Source of the DNA: Baekduia soli
GTDB lineage: Bacteria > Actinomycetota > Thermoleophilia > Solirubrobacterales > Solirubrobacteraceae
DNA: 64,000 nucleotides
NCBI RefSeq assembly: GCF_007970665.1
Contig: NZ_CP042430.1
Coordinates: 2,914,001-2,978,000 of the forward strand
Direction: 5' to 3'
The translations under genes and the position numbers were made by a program. Under the pieces are notes generated by a model, which did not search any database, was not told where the DNA came from, and was given only the letters and a program-made list of their open reading frames with translations. This document shows positions 8,671 through 17,610 of the stretch, piece after piece; the stretch's first letter is position 1, and each line of letters begins with the position of its first letter.

Positions 8671-9159
8671 ATCTTAGGCGAGATGCCTAGTGTTGGCCCC
8701 GGTGGTGACGGATCGGGTTCAAGCGGTCGGGACGGTGGCCGCTCGCATCGGCGCTCGGCATGATGGCCCCTGCGCGCGCTCAAGCGGAGGCAAGGCCGGC
8801 GGGACCGTTCGGCTCAGGCGTGCTGGCGCGGCGCGTGGCCTACGGCACGGATGCCGTCAGCGGGGCCGGCCGGCGCCGCAGTTCATGCGCTCGGCCGATC
8901 GCCTGCTCCGAAGGAGCTCCCGTTGCGCCGTGAGTTCGGGTTCTCGTATGGGCTCCGCCGTGATCGACGACGAGACAGGCGCGCCCATGCACGCGACGTC
9001 GCTGCGGCGAAACGGGGGATGGATCGTGAGGCTGCGGCCAAGGCTCGCCGAGCGGCGCAACGAAGCGGCGACTAGTCCACGGGGGTGGGCAGGAACGTTC
9101 CGCGCTGACCCGACATCAGACAGTCGATCGCTACCGGGGTATAAGCACAGCAGTCAGCG
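8671..9159. other. left end of element, no convincing gene
   Basis: Frames are present, but they are Arg/Ala-rich and lack starts or motifs. I see no gene between attL and the RsbW-like gene. Confidence 0.5.
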
Positions 9160-9561
9160 GTGACCACCCGGAATATGGCGAATTCCGGCACGTGGCGGTT
9201 CTCCGCAGAGGCGTGCGAGCTTCGCGGCGCCCGAACAGCCGTCGGGCAGTTTGCGGCATCTCACGGAGTCCAGGACGTCGACGCTGTGCGATTGGCGGTC
9301 TCCGAGGCGGTCACTAACGTGATCTTGCACGCGTATCGTGATGACGACCGACCGGGCGAATGCTTGGTCAGTGCGTGGCGCGACCCTGAGGATGGCCTCG
9401 TCGTCTGGGTCTGTGACGACGGACAGGGTATGCGACCTCGCCCCGATAGCCCAGGCGTAGGCGCGGGGCTCCCGCTGATCGCCTCAGTAGTCCAGAGCCT
9501 CCAGGTTGAACGCCGCCCGACCGGCGGTACACGAATTATGATGTCGTTCGCCGCGGGTTAG
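9160..9561 (+). CDS. RsbW/SpoIIAB-like anti-sigma ATP-binding kinase
   Basis: A 133-aa HATPase_c_2 protein. It has the N-box AVSEAVTNVILHAYRDD and the G1-like VCDDGQGMRPRPDSPGVGAGLPLI, and ends with GGTRIMMSF. GTG 9160 is the first start; ATG 9175 is equally possible. Proteins of this family phosphorylate STAS anti-anti-sigma factors and hold sigma factors inactive. No sigma factor or STAS gene is adjacent here, but a STAS protein and a second RsbW-like kinase lie at 56507-57346 near the other end of the element, so the partner may be there. Confidence 0.8.
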   Translation: MTTRNMANSGTWRFSAEACELRGARTAVGQFAASHGVQDVDAVRLAVSEAVTNVILHAYRDDDRPGECLVSAWRDPEDGLVVWVCDDGQGMRPRPDSPGVGAGLPLIASVVQSLQVERRPTGGTRIMMSFAAG

Positions 9562-9910
9562 GCGGTCCACGTCCGGTCGCTGTACGCCCGGGATTGCGGC
9601 GGCACAACGGGTGGGCACGCGTCAACTCGACATAGTTATCTGCACACGCGACTGAACGCGCCTTATCGGAGGCCCGGGTTCAGCAGGTCGAGGAATCCGC
9701 GAGGGAGGGCGTCGCGGCCAAAGTTGTTGCCCCCTGTGCGCTGCGCGCAGGTGAAGACCGGACAGAACCGACTTCGACCCGTGTCCTCGGCGGCGCGTGT
9801 GCCAGCTCTCCAAGTTGGTCTTCGGACCGATAGAGCCGCCTGCCGCGCTGCCGATCAGAGAACTCGGGCCCCGGGTCGATAGACGATGCGTTGGAGACGA
9901 GGTCAAACGA
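9562..9910. other. intergenic, no gene seen
   Basis: No supportable reading frame. The stretch leads into two tandem hairpins at 9911-9980. Confidence 0.45.
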
Positions 9911-9980
9911 CAGCCGGATCCGCATCGGTTGATGCGGACCCGGCTGCTTCGGCGCCGGCCTCCGGTGGCGGAGGCCGGCG
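9911..9980. terminator. two tandem strong hairpins (bidirectional terminator candidate)
   Basis: Hairpin 1 (9911-9946) has a 16-bp stem with one mismatch and loop GGTT. Hairpin 2 (9953-9980) has a perfect 11-bp GC stem with a 6-nt loop, and lies 6 bp past the stop of the minus-strand gene at 9987. There is no T tract, as is common in high-GC actinobacteria. Confidence 0.55.
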
Positions 9981-9986
9981 TGCGAT

Positions 9987-10328
9987 CTAGCGGTTGCTGT
10001 CGTCGGTGTCGTACGGCTCGCGGCTGCCGGACTTGGCCAGCCCGCGGGAGATGAAGTACGAGCCGGCGACGATCGAGACGTAGAGCCAGGCCTGGTGGGC
10101 GACGAACTCGTCGGTGCCGTTGGTGTCGCCGCCCTTGATGACAGCGGCGCTGATGAGGATGCCGACGATCACGACGACCATGCCGAAGAACTCGGTGGTC
10201 TTGGTCGAGTGCTTGGTCTCGGTCGTCAGGCGGCGCGGGCTGCGGCGCGTGTGGTCATCACTGGTAATCGGCGCGCCGAAACTGAGGCGATCGTCTTCAC
10301 CGCAGATCGACACCAGCTCCGACAGCAA
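9987..10328 (-). CDS. small two-helix membrane protein
   Basis: The C-terminal 75 residues are convincing: a first membrane helix (FFGMVVVIVGILISAAVI), a loop GGDTNGTDEF, a second helix (AWLYVSIVAGSYFISRGLA), then a charged tail (KSGSREPYDTDDSNR). The start is uncertain; the upstream 30-40 residues are less natural, and the true start may lie near 10265. Small membrane proteins of this layout are frequent in Actinobacteria, without an assigned function. The gene is followed by a strong hairpin. Confidence 0.6.
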   Translation of the reverse strand: MLSELVSICGEDDRLSFGAPITSDDHTRRSPRRLTTETKHSTKTTEFFGMVVVIVGILISAAVIKGGDTNGTDEFVAHQAWLYVSIVAGSYFISRGLAKSGSREPYDTDDSNR

Positions 10329-11283
10329 GCTCGGCGAGCTTCTTCCCGGCGTCCAGCTAAGGGTGCTGACCAGGGCAAGAACCCGGCCTCGACGAAGGGC
10401 GAAGGAATGGGTCAGCGCGATAACACGCTGGTCACCACCGGGGCCGACGACCCCGTCGACGAAGAGGTCACGGTGCTGCTCAGGGTCGATCAGGTCGGGC
10501 AGTTCGGCGCTCGCTCGAGTGATCTCCTGCTTACCCGTCTCTTCGGAATATCCATGTCCGCAGTCTCCCCGGCCACTTGGGGCCCAGGCTCCGGGCCAGA
10601 CCGAGAAAGCTTGGCTTCGGTCCGTGCGCGCACCGTGCGCTATGGCTCGGGCCTCAACCCCCCGGAAGTGGGGTGTTGCGCCGTTAGCCTCGGCCTGAGG
10701 TCTTTCTCGGGGCGGTCAAGTCTTGCCGTGGTGATGCTGGTCCTGCTCGCGGCGGTGGGGCTTGCGGCCGCTGCGTCGGCGGGGGCGGGGCAGCGTTCTT
10801 TGGTGTGTCCGGGGGTGGCCTATCAGCTATGCTTTCAAGGCGTCGCCTTCCGTATGGGGCGTCGCAAGACGGTGATGCGTGGCGCAGCAAACCAGCGCAA
10901 TGAGCATCGGCGAGACGCCCGGGGGCGCCGGGGTCGGTCCGAGGACCGTGCAGGCGACACGTTATTCAAGCCACGCTGGGGCAGAACGCCGGGGCGCCGA
11001 GACGCAGACGCCGCGGTTGCTGTCACCTGGGGGCGGTGTGGGATGACTCGGCCGGGAGGTGAGAGAGGCCCGCACGTTTGATGAGTGTCTGGAGCGGTGT
11101 CATCTCATCTCAGGGAGGCAAGAGAGGGTGGTAGACGTTCGAGGTTGCCCGTTCGAGGCTGAGCGGTCTCGGACAGCGAGGGGTCGACGCGTCGGCGAGC
11201 GCCGAGGCTTGGGACGCGTACGAGTCGCGCCCTGCGCCTGAACAGCTAGTCGCTCTGCGGTCCGACTGACCGGACGCGTACGG
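10329..11283. other. gene-poor stretch with a possible secretion-signal remnant
   Basis: No intact gene. On the plus strand around 10730-10860 there is a signal-peptide-like segment (VVMLVLLAAVGLAAAASAGAG) followed by a short Cys-containing piece (LVCPGVAYQLCFQGVAF). It runs into low-complexity Arg-rich sequence and is probably a decayed secreted protein. Nothing else is supportable. Confidence 0.4.
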
Positions 11284-11670
11284 CTACTCGTCGCGGATCT
11301 TCCAGAAGGAGTTCTTGACGGCGACTCGGCCGTCGGGCGCGAACGTCCAGATGTCGCAGCCCCGGACCTCGATGGCCGCGCCGTCGGTCGTCGTACCGCG
11401 GATCGTCCACTCCGATACGGCCCGGTCGCCGTCAACGAAGTCGCCATGGCTGTCGTACCGGACGTCGGGGATCGTCTCGAAGCGGGCCGACAGCCCGCGG
11501 TGGACCTCCTCGATTCCCTCGAACCGGCGGCCGCACGGCTCAGGCCCGCGCGGCGACTCAAAGACGCAGTCACGTGAGAAATGCCTCAGAATCGCGTCCA
11601 CGTCGTGGGCGTTGAAACCCTCAAGAATCGCCCGGAGGGTTGCCAGCTTCTGCTCCCGGTCATCCATCAC
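11284..11670 (-). CDS. SnoaL/NTF2-like protein
   Basis: A 128-aa protein (GTG 11670, or ATG 11667). The NTF2-like cone fold is suggested by the N-terminal helix LRAILEGFNAHDVDAILRHFSRDCVFESP, the central RRFEGIEEVHRGLSARFETIPDV and the alternating C-terminal strands (VSEWTIRGTTTDG, EVRGCDIWTFAPDGRVAVKNSFWK). Such proteins bind or isomerise small polar molecules, and the substrate cannot be inferred. A second, ester-cyclase-like member is at 31004. Confidence 0.8.
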   Translation of the reverse strand: MMDDREQKLATLRAILEGFNAHDVDAILRHFSRDCVFESPRGPEPCGRRFEGIEEVHRGLSARFETIPDVRYDSHGDFVDGDRAVSEWTIRGTTTDGAAIEVRGCDIWTFAPDGRVAVKNSFWKIRDE

Positions 11671-12034
11671 GTGAGCCTACGCACGCGCGGACTCGACGCC
11701 TATCCGGCACGCGCTCACGACGGACTTCCACAAGGGGCTGATCCTTCGTCATGTCGGCCCGAACGTACGACCAGCTCGCTGGGCGTAAGCGGGAGTTGCT
11801 GCGCGAGCTCCAGGCCTGAAGCGGCCGCTGACCAAAGTCGAGGCCGCCAGAGGTGCGTTCGGTGATGACCGTCCGGCGCCGTTCGATCGCTTCCGCGACA
11901 GCCGGCCCTTCGGCGATGAGACCGCCCGACGAGCCCGAGACGGACACCGAGCCGTGGGAGTACCGGATCGCGGCCTGGTGACCATCGCCTGCCAGCTGAA
12001 GAGCCGCGCCCCGGGTCGGACCACGAGCAATTAG
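11671..12034. other. intergenic, target region of IS copy 1
   Basis: No convincing gene. The 4-bp TTAG at 12031-12034 is the left target duplication of the IS. Confidence 0.45.
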
Positions 12035-13661
12035 CCCGGATCCACCGGTCGGGTAGGACGGTGGCGTCCGGGGCGTGGACAAGAATGACCTCCTGAGCAG
12101 GAAGAAAGCGGCCGTTCGTGGCGGTCGCGGCCTGCGTCAGGAGGTCACCTTGATGGTGCAGGATGACGAGGCCGTCGGACTGGACGCTCTGGCGGTCAGG
12201 TTCGATGACGAGCGGGTGGTCAGCGATGCCGGGGCGATGCTCGTCGCGATGGTCGCGCAGCGGCTGGGGGTCGAGGCGCTGGCGGGACGGTTGGTGGCGC
12301 TGCGGCGCGAGCGGCCCGGGGCGGCGAACGCGGGGCGCAAGGTGATGGCCTTGGTGTTCGCGATGGTGCTCGGCGCCGACAGCATCGATGACTGCGGCGT
12401 GCTGCGGGCCGGGCGCACCCGCCGGCTGTTGGGCGGCTGGCTGCCGGCGCCCTCGACGCTGGGGACGTTTCTGCGGGCGTTTACGTTCGGGCACGTGCGT
12501 CAGCTCGATCGGCTGCTGGCCGAGTCGCTGACCCGGGCGTGGCAGGCCGGGGCCGGCCCCGGCGACCGCAGGCTGATCGTCGATGTCGACAGCTTCGTCG
12601 GGCAGGTATGCGGCAAGACCAAGCAGGGCGCGGGCTACGGCTACACCAAGCTCTTTGGCTACCACCCGATCCTCGCGACCAGGGCCGACACCCGCGAGGC
12701 GCTGCATATTCGCCTCAGGAAGGGATCGGCCAACACGCAGAAGGGCATCAAGCGCTTCTGCGAGGAACTGATCGCAAGGGTCGACCGCGCCGGCGCCACC
12801 GGCACGAAGCTGCTGCGCGCCGACTCGGGGTTCTGGAACACCAAGGTGTTCAAGCTGTTGGAGGCCAAGGACTGGTAGTACTCGATCGGCGTGCGCAACA
12901 TCAAGACGGTCAAGGCGGCCGTCGAGGCGATCGACCCGGATGCCTGGCTGGCGATCGACTACCCCGACGGGGGCCTGGCGCAGATCGCCGAAACGACCTA
13001 CGCGGGACGGCGGCTGGTCGTCCGGCGCACCCGCCTGGTCGGCCCGCAGGCCGAGCTGTGGCCCGACTGGCGCCACTTCTGCCTTCTGACCAACCGCACC
13101 GACGACCTCCACACGGTGGAGGCCGAACACCGCGACCACGCCGTCGTCGAACAGGTCATCGCCGATCTCAAAGACCAAGCACTCGCGCACTTCCCCTCCG
13201 GACACTTTCACGCCAACGGCGCCTGGACCGTGCTGGCCTGCCTGGCCCACAACCTGCTCAGATGGACCCAGCTACTCGGGCTGCCCAACACCACGATCCG
13301 TGCCGCCCGCACCCTACGGCGTCGGCTGCTTGAGGTCCCCGGCCGCCTGACCAGCCACGCCCGCGGATGGACACTGCACCTGCCCGCCCGCTGGCCCTGG
13401 CACGGCGACTACCTCAACGCGCTCAACCGCATCCGCGCGCTCCCCGCCGCCTGAACCACCGCACCGACGTTCAACACCAACAACGCCAGCGAGTCCAAGG
13501 CGTCGATCACCGCCGGGCGCAAACGGCAGACCGACACCCGCCGAAGGCCTCAACCCGGCCTTGGCGGCCCGATCCGCGCCCATACCAGCCGGCGCCGTCC
13601 TCCGAGCACCCCGAAACGCCGCTTCGGTGCACCCACCCGGTCCCAATCGGTGGATCCGGGC
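12035..13661 (+). mobile_element. IS1380-family insertion sequence, copy 1
   Basis: 1627 bp. The ends are inverted repeats beginning (G)CCCGGATCCACCG. It is flanked by a perfect 4-bp direct repeat, TTAG (12031-12034 and 13662-13665), the target-site duplication length known for IS1380. An inverted copy of identical length lies at 35907-37533 with its own different duplication. Confidence 0.9.
12075..13454 (+). pseudogene. IS1380-type DDE transposase with in-frame amber codon (copy 1)
   Basis: The reading frame is continuous except for TAG at 12876-12878, between ...EAKDW and YSIGVRN. Family motifs surround the catalytic residues: LIVDVDSFVGQVCGKTKQG with GYTKLFGYHPILA (first Asp), LLRADSGFWN (second Asp) and HRDHAVVEQVIADLKD (Glu), followed by HNLLRW. 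All three catalytic regions are present, but the stop separates the last Glu from the two Asp residues, so activity would need readthrough or a helper. The same amber codon is in copy 2. Confidence 0.85.
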
Positions 13662-14654
13662 TTAGGCGTCGGCGCTCCAAAGCCCGCTCCGGCGCCTCCC
13701 GGCTGGCTGACAACAGGCTCTCTGCCCCCATCTAGGAGCTCGCGTAGTCCGGGTAACGCTCGGGTCATCGACGTCGCCCCCGACTCCGGCGACAGGAAGT
13801 AGGCCCTGTTAGCCAGCCCTTAGCAGCGTGAGATGATAGGTCGTGGACTTCCGGGCCTGGCCACGCAGCCATCTCTCGATGTCTGCCGCACACGACCTGC
13901 CTCGTTGGCAGCGCCGTCGTGGAGCGTCATCGCCTCGCGGCGGTCTCGTTCCGGGCAGCATCGATGTCGGCTTCTCCGCCCAGCGTCGACGTTTCGTCGC
14001 CTCGGAGGCCTGCGTGCAACGCCGCCGGCAAGAGGGCTCGAATGCCGCCGATTCGCCCGGTGACGCCACGGCGCAGATCGGCCAGATGAGCCTCGATCAG
14101 TCCGGCAACCGCCTCGTCCGGAACTTCGGCCAAGAGGTCAGGAAAGTGGCCTCGCACTTTGAGGACCGCTTCTCGGCTAGCCCTGCGTCTCATCAGGCTG
14201 TCCTCCGCGGGTCGTGTAGCTGGCTCCGAGTCATGACCAGACATACGCGCGACGTCGGGATGACCTTCCCACATCGAGTGCCGGGAAGATAGGGCCACCG
14301 GACGACTGTCGTCGCGGGTCGCGCCTGCTCGGTGAGACCGACGGCGGGTTCGCCCGCGGGCGCCCCCGGGCCGTCGGCAATGCATATCGTGTCGGGTCGT
14401 ATCTCGTCACAGGGCTAGCGCGGGCCCGATCCGCGCCGGCTGGCGTCTCGGGAGCAGCTTCGGCTCTCTAGGGCCGTAGCAGAGTCACTGCGGCGTCCTG
14501 AGTGACCCCCCCGCACGAATCTCGGGCTGTAGGTCTACTCAGAGCGGGGGAGCGAGCTTCGGCAACACACGCGGGAACACATCGCAGCGCGGCTGCGTGC
14601 CGTTCGTCGCCATGGGGCGGATGGTTGACGGTCACGACGATGTTGTGAGCCACG
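13662..14654. other. gene-poor stretch, one possible protein remnant
   Basis: On the minus strand around 13990-14280 a frame has natural helical composition (REAVLKVRGHFPDLL, DEAVAGLIEAHLADL), but its flanks are low-complexity, so it may be a decayed gene. A hairpin with the 8-bp arms CCGACGGC/GCCGTCGG lies at about 14338-14377. Nothing firmer is seen. Confidence 0.35.
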
Positions 14655-15971
14655 TCACGTCTGTCGGGCCTCTGTTCCTCGGGGCAACGCCGCGTCGGGC
14701 CGCCGACAAAACCGAGAGTGCGCGTCCTCCGAACGCCGTTGATGATCCGCGGGCATGTCGCGCAGTACCCAGAGGCCCGAGGCCGCCGTCAGGCCCGCGA
14801 CGATGGCGATCGCGCCACCGTAGCCAAGCGCGTCGGCGACGCCGCCGGCGATGATCGCGCCTAGGGCGTAGCCCATGTCGCGCCAGAAGCGGTAGACCCC
14901 GACGACGGGTGCGCGCGCGACCGGAGAGACCGCGTCGGACATGGCGGCGATCAGCGTCGGGTAGACGAGCGCGGTGCCGATCCCGAGTAGCGCGGCGGTG
15001 CCGGTGGCGATCGCCACCGAACCTGCGCTGAGGGACAGCACCGCGAGCGCCCCGGCCTGGACGAGCATGCCGGCGACGATCAGCGGCTTGCGTCCGGCGC
15101 TGTCGGACCAGTGGCCGGTCGCGATCTGGGCGACGCTCCACACGGCGGGATAGACCGCGGCGACCAGGCCGATCTGGGCGGCGCCGGCGCCGTGGGCGGC
15201 CAGGAACAGCGGGACAAGTCCCCAGGCGAGGCCGTCGTTGAGGTTGTTGACCAGGCCGGCTTGCGAGCAGGACCGCAGCGCCGGGACGCGGTAGCTGGCC
15301 TGGGCGAACGCCTCGCGCAACCGCGGCGGGCTGCCGCCGGTTCCGGTGTGGTGGGCAGACTGTTCGAGCGCGACGTGCGCGGCGGTGTCGCGCACGAACA
15401 GCACCGAGAGCAGGAACGCGGTCACAGCGATCACGGCGCTCGCGACGACCAGTACGTCGCGCGCGGCAAACTGGGCAGCCATCACGCCGCTCAGTCCGGC
15501 GGCCAGCGCGACGCCGCCGTAGCCGGCGGCCTCGTTGAGGCCGAGCGCCAGCCCGCGCCGGCGGGGGCCGACCAGGTCGATCTTCATCACCACGGTCATG
15601 GACCAGGCCAGGCCCTGGTTGACGCCCAGCAGGACGTTGGCAGCGACGATCCAGCCCCAGCTCGGGGCTACCGCGATGAGCAGTGGCACGGGCAGCGCCA
15701 CGGCCCAGCCGGCGATCAGCAGTCGCCGCCGTCCGGCACGCTGCGCAAGCGCACCGGCGCCGAGGTTCGTGAACGCCTTGGCGAGGCCGAAGGCGACGAT
15801 GAACGACAGCACCGCGGCGCTGGAGGCCAAGTGGAACTCCTGGCGGCCGACCAGCGGCAGCGTCGAGCGCTCGAGGCCGACCATCGCCCCGACGAACGCG
15901 TTGACGGCGACCAGCAGCCCGAACTGCGCGGCGTTCTCGCGCAGACCGAGACGGACCGGCGGCCGGTTCAT
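14655..15971 (-). CDS. MFS transporter in the sulfur cluster
   Basis: A 438-aa protein with about 12 hydrophobic segments. The MFS loop 2-3 signature is seen as GALAQRAGRRRLLIAGW, repeated in the second half as GHWSDSAGRKPLIVAGM. The ATG at 15971 overlaps the stop of the persulfide-dioxygenase-like gene (ATGA), so the two form an operon. The substrate is unknown; by position it may export a sulfur or selenium/arsenic compound such as sulfite, thiosulfate or a methylated product (inference). Upstream extension of the frame beyond 15971 is the shadow of the neighbour. Confidence 0.85.
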   Translation of the reverse strand: MNRPPVRLGLRENAAQFGLLVAVNAFVGAMVGLERSTLPLVGRQEFHLASSAAVLSFIVAFGLAKAFTNLGAGALAQRAGRRRLLIAGWAVALPVPLLIAVAPSWGWIVAANVLLGVNQGLAWSMTVVMKIDLVGPRRRGLALGLNEAAGYGGVALAAGLSGVMAAQFAARDVLVVASAVIAVTAFLLSVLFVRDTAAHVALEQSAHHTGTGGSPPRLREAFAQASYRVPALRSCSQAGLVNNLNDGLAWGLVPLFLAAHGAGAAQIGLVAAVYPAVWSVAQIATGHWSDSAGRKPLIVAGMLVQAGALAVLSLSAGSVAIATGTAALLGIGTALVYPTLIAAMSDAVSPVARAPVVGVYRFWRDMGYALGAIIAGGVADALGYGGAIAIVAGLTAASGLWVLRDMPADHQRRSEDAHSRFCRRPDAALPRGTEARQT

Positions 15972-16732
15972 GCCACGTCGGCGAGCGGGCGCCCGGCCCG
16001 GTTGGCGGCCATGATCGCGGCCTGCCGCTCGGGCCGCGGCGGAATGTCCTGCACCAAGGCCTTCACGAACGCGTCCTCGTCGCCGTGCTGGAGTGCGACG
16101 TTGTGGCGGCGCTCGAAGCCGATCGTCGAGGTGGGGTTGGCCGACAGGCCGCGGCCGCAGACCGAGCCGGAGTAGTGCGAGGGGTACAGCAGCAGGTCGT
16201 CGGACAGTGTCAGCAGCCGCTGGGTGATCGAGCGGTACAGCTCCCGCGCCATCCCCTCGACGGTGTGCTCGCCGTGGGCGTGCAGGTCGGGGCGCCCGGC
16301 GTCGCCGACCAGCAACGCGTCGCCGGCCAGCACGAACCACGGCTCGTCGGCGCGCGTGCGATCGGTGACCAGATAGGCGTGATGGGCGACCGCGTGGCCC
16401 GGCGTCGCGATCGCCTGCACCTCGACGTTGCCGAGCACGACGACCTCCCGATCACCCATCGGACGATGGTCGAAGTCCACGCCGGCGCCCACGGGCAGGT
16501 ATGCGGTCGCGCCGGTGCGCGAGACGAGGTCCACCATCCCCGACACGTGATCGGCCTGGACATGCGTGTCGAAGACGGCCGTGATCGCCGAGCCCTGCGA
16601 CTCGGCCAGCGCGACGTAGTCGTCGACGAGATCGGCGTGCGGCTCGACGACGGCCAACGAGCCGTGCGTCTTGCAGCCGAGCACGTAGGACGCACAGGCG
16701 GTCTCGTCGTTGAGCAGCTGGCGGAAGAACAC
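15968..16732 (-). CDS. MBL-fold persulfide-dioxygenase-like hydrolase
   Basis: A 254-aa protein. GTG 16730-16732 is chosen because the Shine-Dalgarno-like GGAGCG sits just upstream and the sequence starts at VFFRQLLNDETACASYVLG, typical of ETHE1/Blh proteins. Motifs: FDTHVQADHVSG, TPGHAVAHHAYLV and LAGDALLVGDAGRPDL. The usual THxHxDH motif has Gln at its second His. In ETHE1 the iron ligands are the first His of this motif plus a later His and Asp, all present here, so activity is plausible. It would oxidise glutathione or protein persulfide in the cytoplasm. It is divergent from the ArsR-rhodanese gene and heads an operon with the MFS gene. Confidence 0.85.
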   Translation of the reverse strand: MFFRQLLNDETACASYVLGCKTHGSLAVVEPHADLVDDYVALAESQGSAITAVFDTHVQADHVSGMVDLVSRTGATAYLPVGAGVDFDHRPMGDREVVVLGNVEVQAIATPGHAVAHHAYLVTDRTRADEPWFVLAGDALLVGDAGRPDLHAHGEHTVEGMARELYRSITQRLLTLSDDLLLYPSHYSGSVCGRGLSANPTSTIGFERRHNVALQHGDEDAFVKALVQDIPPRPERQAAIMAANRAGRPLADVA

Positions 16733-16762
16733 GACGTCGCTCCTGGTCGAAGGGCTTGACAA

Positions 16763-16787
16763 GTTATCAAGTGATCGCTTGAATAAC
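16763..16787. promoter_or_regulatory. ArsR-type operator in the divergent promoter region
   Basis: Imperfect palindrome GTTATCAAGTGATCGCTTGAATAAC: arms TTATCAAG and CTTGAATAA. It sits 6 bp before the ArsR-rhodanese start and 31 bp before the divergent dioxygenase start, the usual place for ArsR/BigR-type repressor sites. Confidence 0.65.
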
Positions 16788-16792
16788 AATGG

Positions 16793-17458
16793 ATGAGTTC
16801 CCGAGTCGAGAAGACCGCGCTGTTCGAGGCCATCGCGCTGATGGGCAAGGCGTTCGCCAGTCCCCGGCGCCTCGAGTTGCTGGATCTCCTGGCCCAGGCG
16901 CCGCGGACCGTCGATGAGCTGGCCAGGGCCAGCGATCAGTCGACGGCCAACACGTCGCAGCACCTGCAGGCGCTGCACGCCGCCGGTCTCGTCACTCGAG
17001 CGCGCGAGGGCACAAGCGTGCGCTATGCGCTGGCCGGCGACGAGGTTCTGGCCCTCTGGCTCTCGCTTCGGCAGACCTCCGTCGCACAGCTGGCCGAGGT
17101 CGAGCGGGCGGCAGGCGAGTACCTCGGCGAGCACGTCGAGGCGATCGGCCGCGACGAGCTGATCGCCCGTCTACGTCGCGGCGAGGTCATCGTCATCGAC
17201 GTCCGGCCACCCGAGGAGTTCGCGGCCGGCCACATCGACGGTGCCCGCTCGATCCCGATCGACGAGCTGCGCGACCGGCTGGCCGAACTTCCCGCCGATC
17301 GCGAGGTCGTGGCCTACTGCCGCGGCCCGTTCTGCGCCTACGCCCATGAGGCGGTGCGCCAGCTGCGTGCTGCCGGCCGTGACGCCAGACGCCTCCAGGA
17401 AGGCTGGCCCGAGTGGCGGCTCGCGGCCCAACGGCGAACGCACCAGCGAGCCGCCTGA
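16793..17458 (+). CDS. ArsR-family regulator fused to a rhodanese domain
   Basis: A 221-aa protein. Residues about 1-95 form an ArsR winged helix (FASPRRLELLDLLAQAPRTVDELARA, recognition helix TANTSQHLQALHAAGLV). Residues about 115-215 form a rhodanese domain (VIVIDVRPPEEFAAGHIDGA) with active-site loop AYCRGPFCAYA, whose first Cys is the expected persulfide-carrying residue. Such fusions sense persulfide or thiol-reactive compounds and repress neighbouring sulfur genes. The palindrome just upstream and the divergent persulfide dioxygenase support autoregulation and control of both directions. The stop is 17 bp before the 44-aa gene. Confidence 0.9.
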   Translation: MSSRVEKTALFEAIALMGKAFASPRRLELLDLLAQAPRTVDELARASDQSTANTSQHLQALHAAGLVTRAREGTSVRYALAGDEVLALWLSLRQTSVAQLAEVERAAGEYLGEHVEAIGRDELIARLRRGEVIVIDVRPPEEFAAGHIDGARSIPIDELRDRLAELPADREVVAYCRGPFCAYAHEAVRQLRAAGRDARRLQEGWPEWRLAAQRRTHQRAA

Positions 17459-17475
17459 CCAACGAGGAGGACGAG

Positions 17476-17610
17476 ATGCGTGCACTCGGATTCGACGCAC
17501 TGCTGGTGGCAGCCCGGGGGCCGGTGACGGCGACCGACTTCTGCCTGCGCTGCGAGGCCGTGTGCTGGTGGGACCGCCGTACGACCCGCACGGAGAGGAT
17601 CGCCGCATGA
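17476..17610 (+). CDS. 44-aa Cys/Trp-containing small protein
   Basis: ATG 17476 is preceded by GAGGAGG at good spacing. The protein carries the motif DFCLRCEAVCWWD with three Cys and two Trp. Its stop overlaps the next ATG (ATGA), so it is coupled to the methyltransferase. The Cys cluster could bind a metal(loid) or pass sulfur/selenium to its neighbour (inference). The family is not recognised. Confidence 0.6.
   Translation: MRALGFDALLVAARGPVTATDFCLRCEAVCWWDRRTTRTERIAA

Noticed and set aside
10095-11081. A 328-aa frame on the plus strand
   Set aside because: Its first part is antisense to the small membrane protein at 9987 and the rest is low-complexity; only a short signal-like stretch looks natural.
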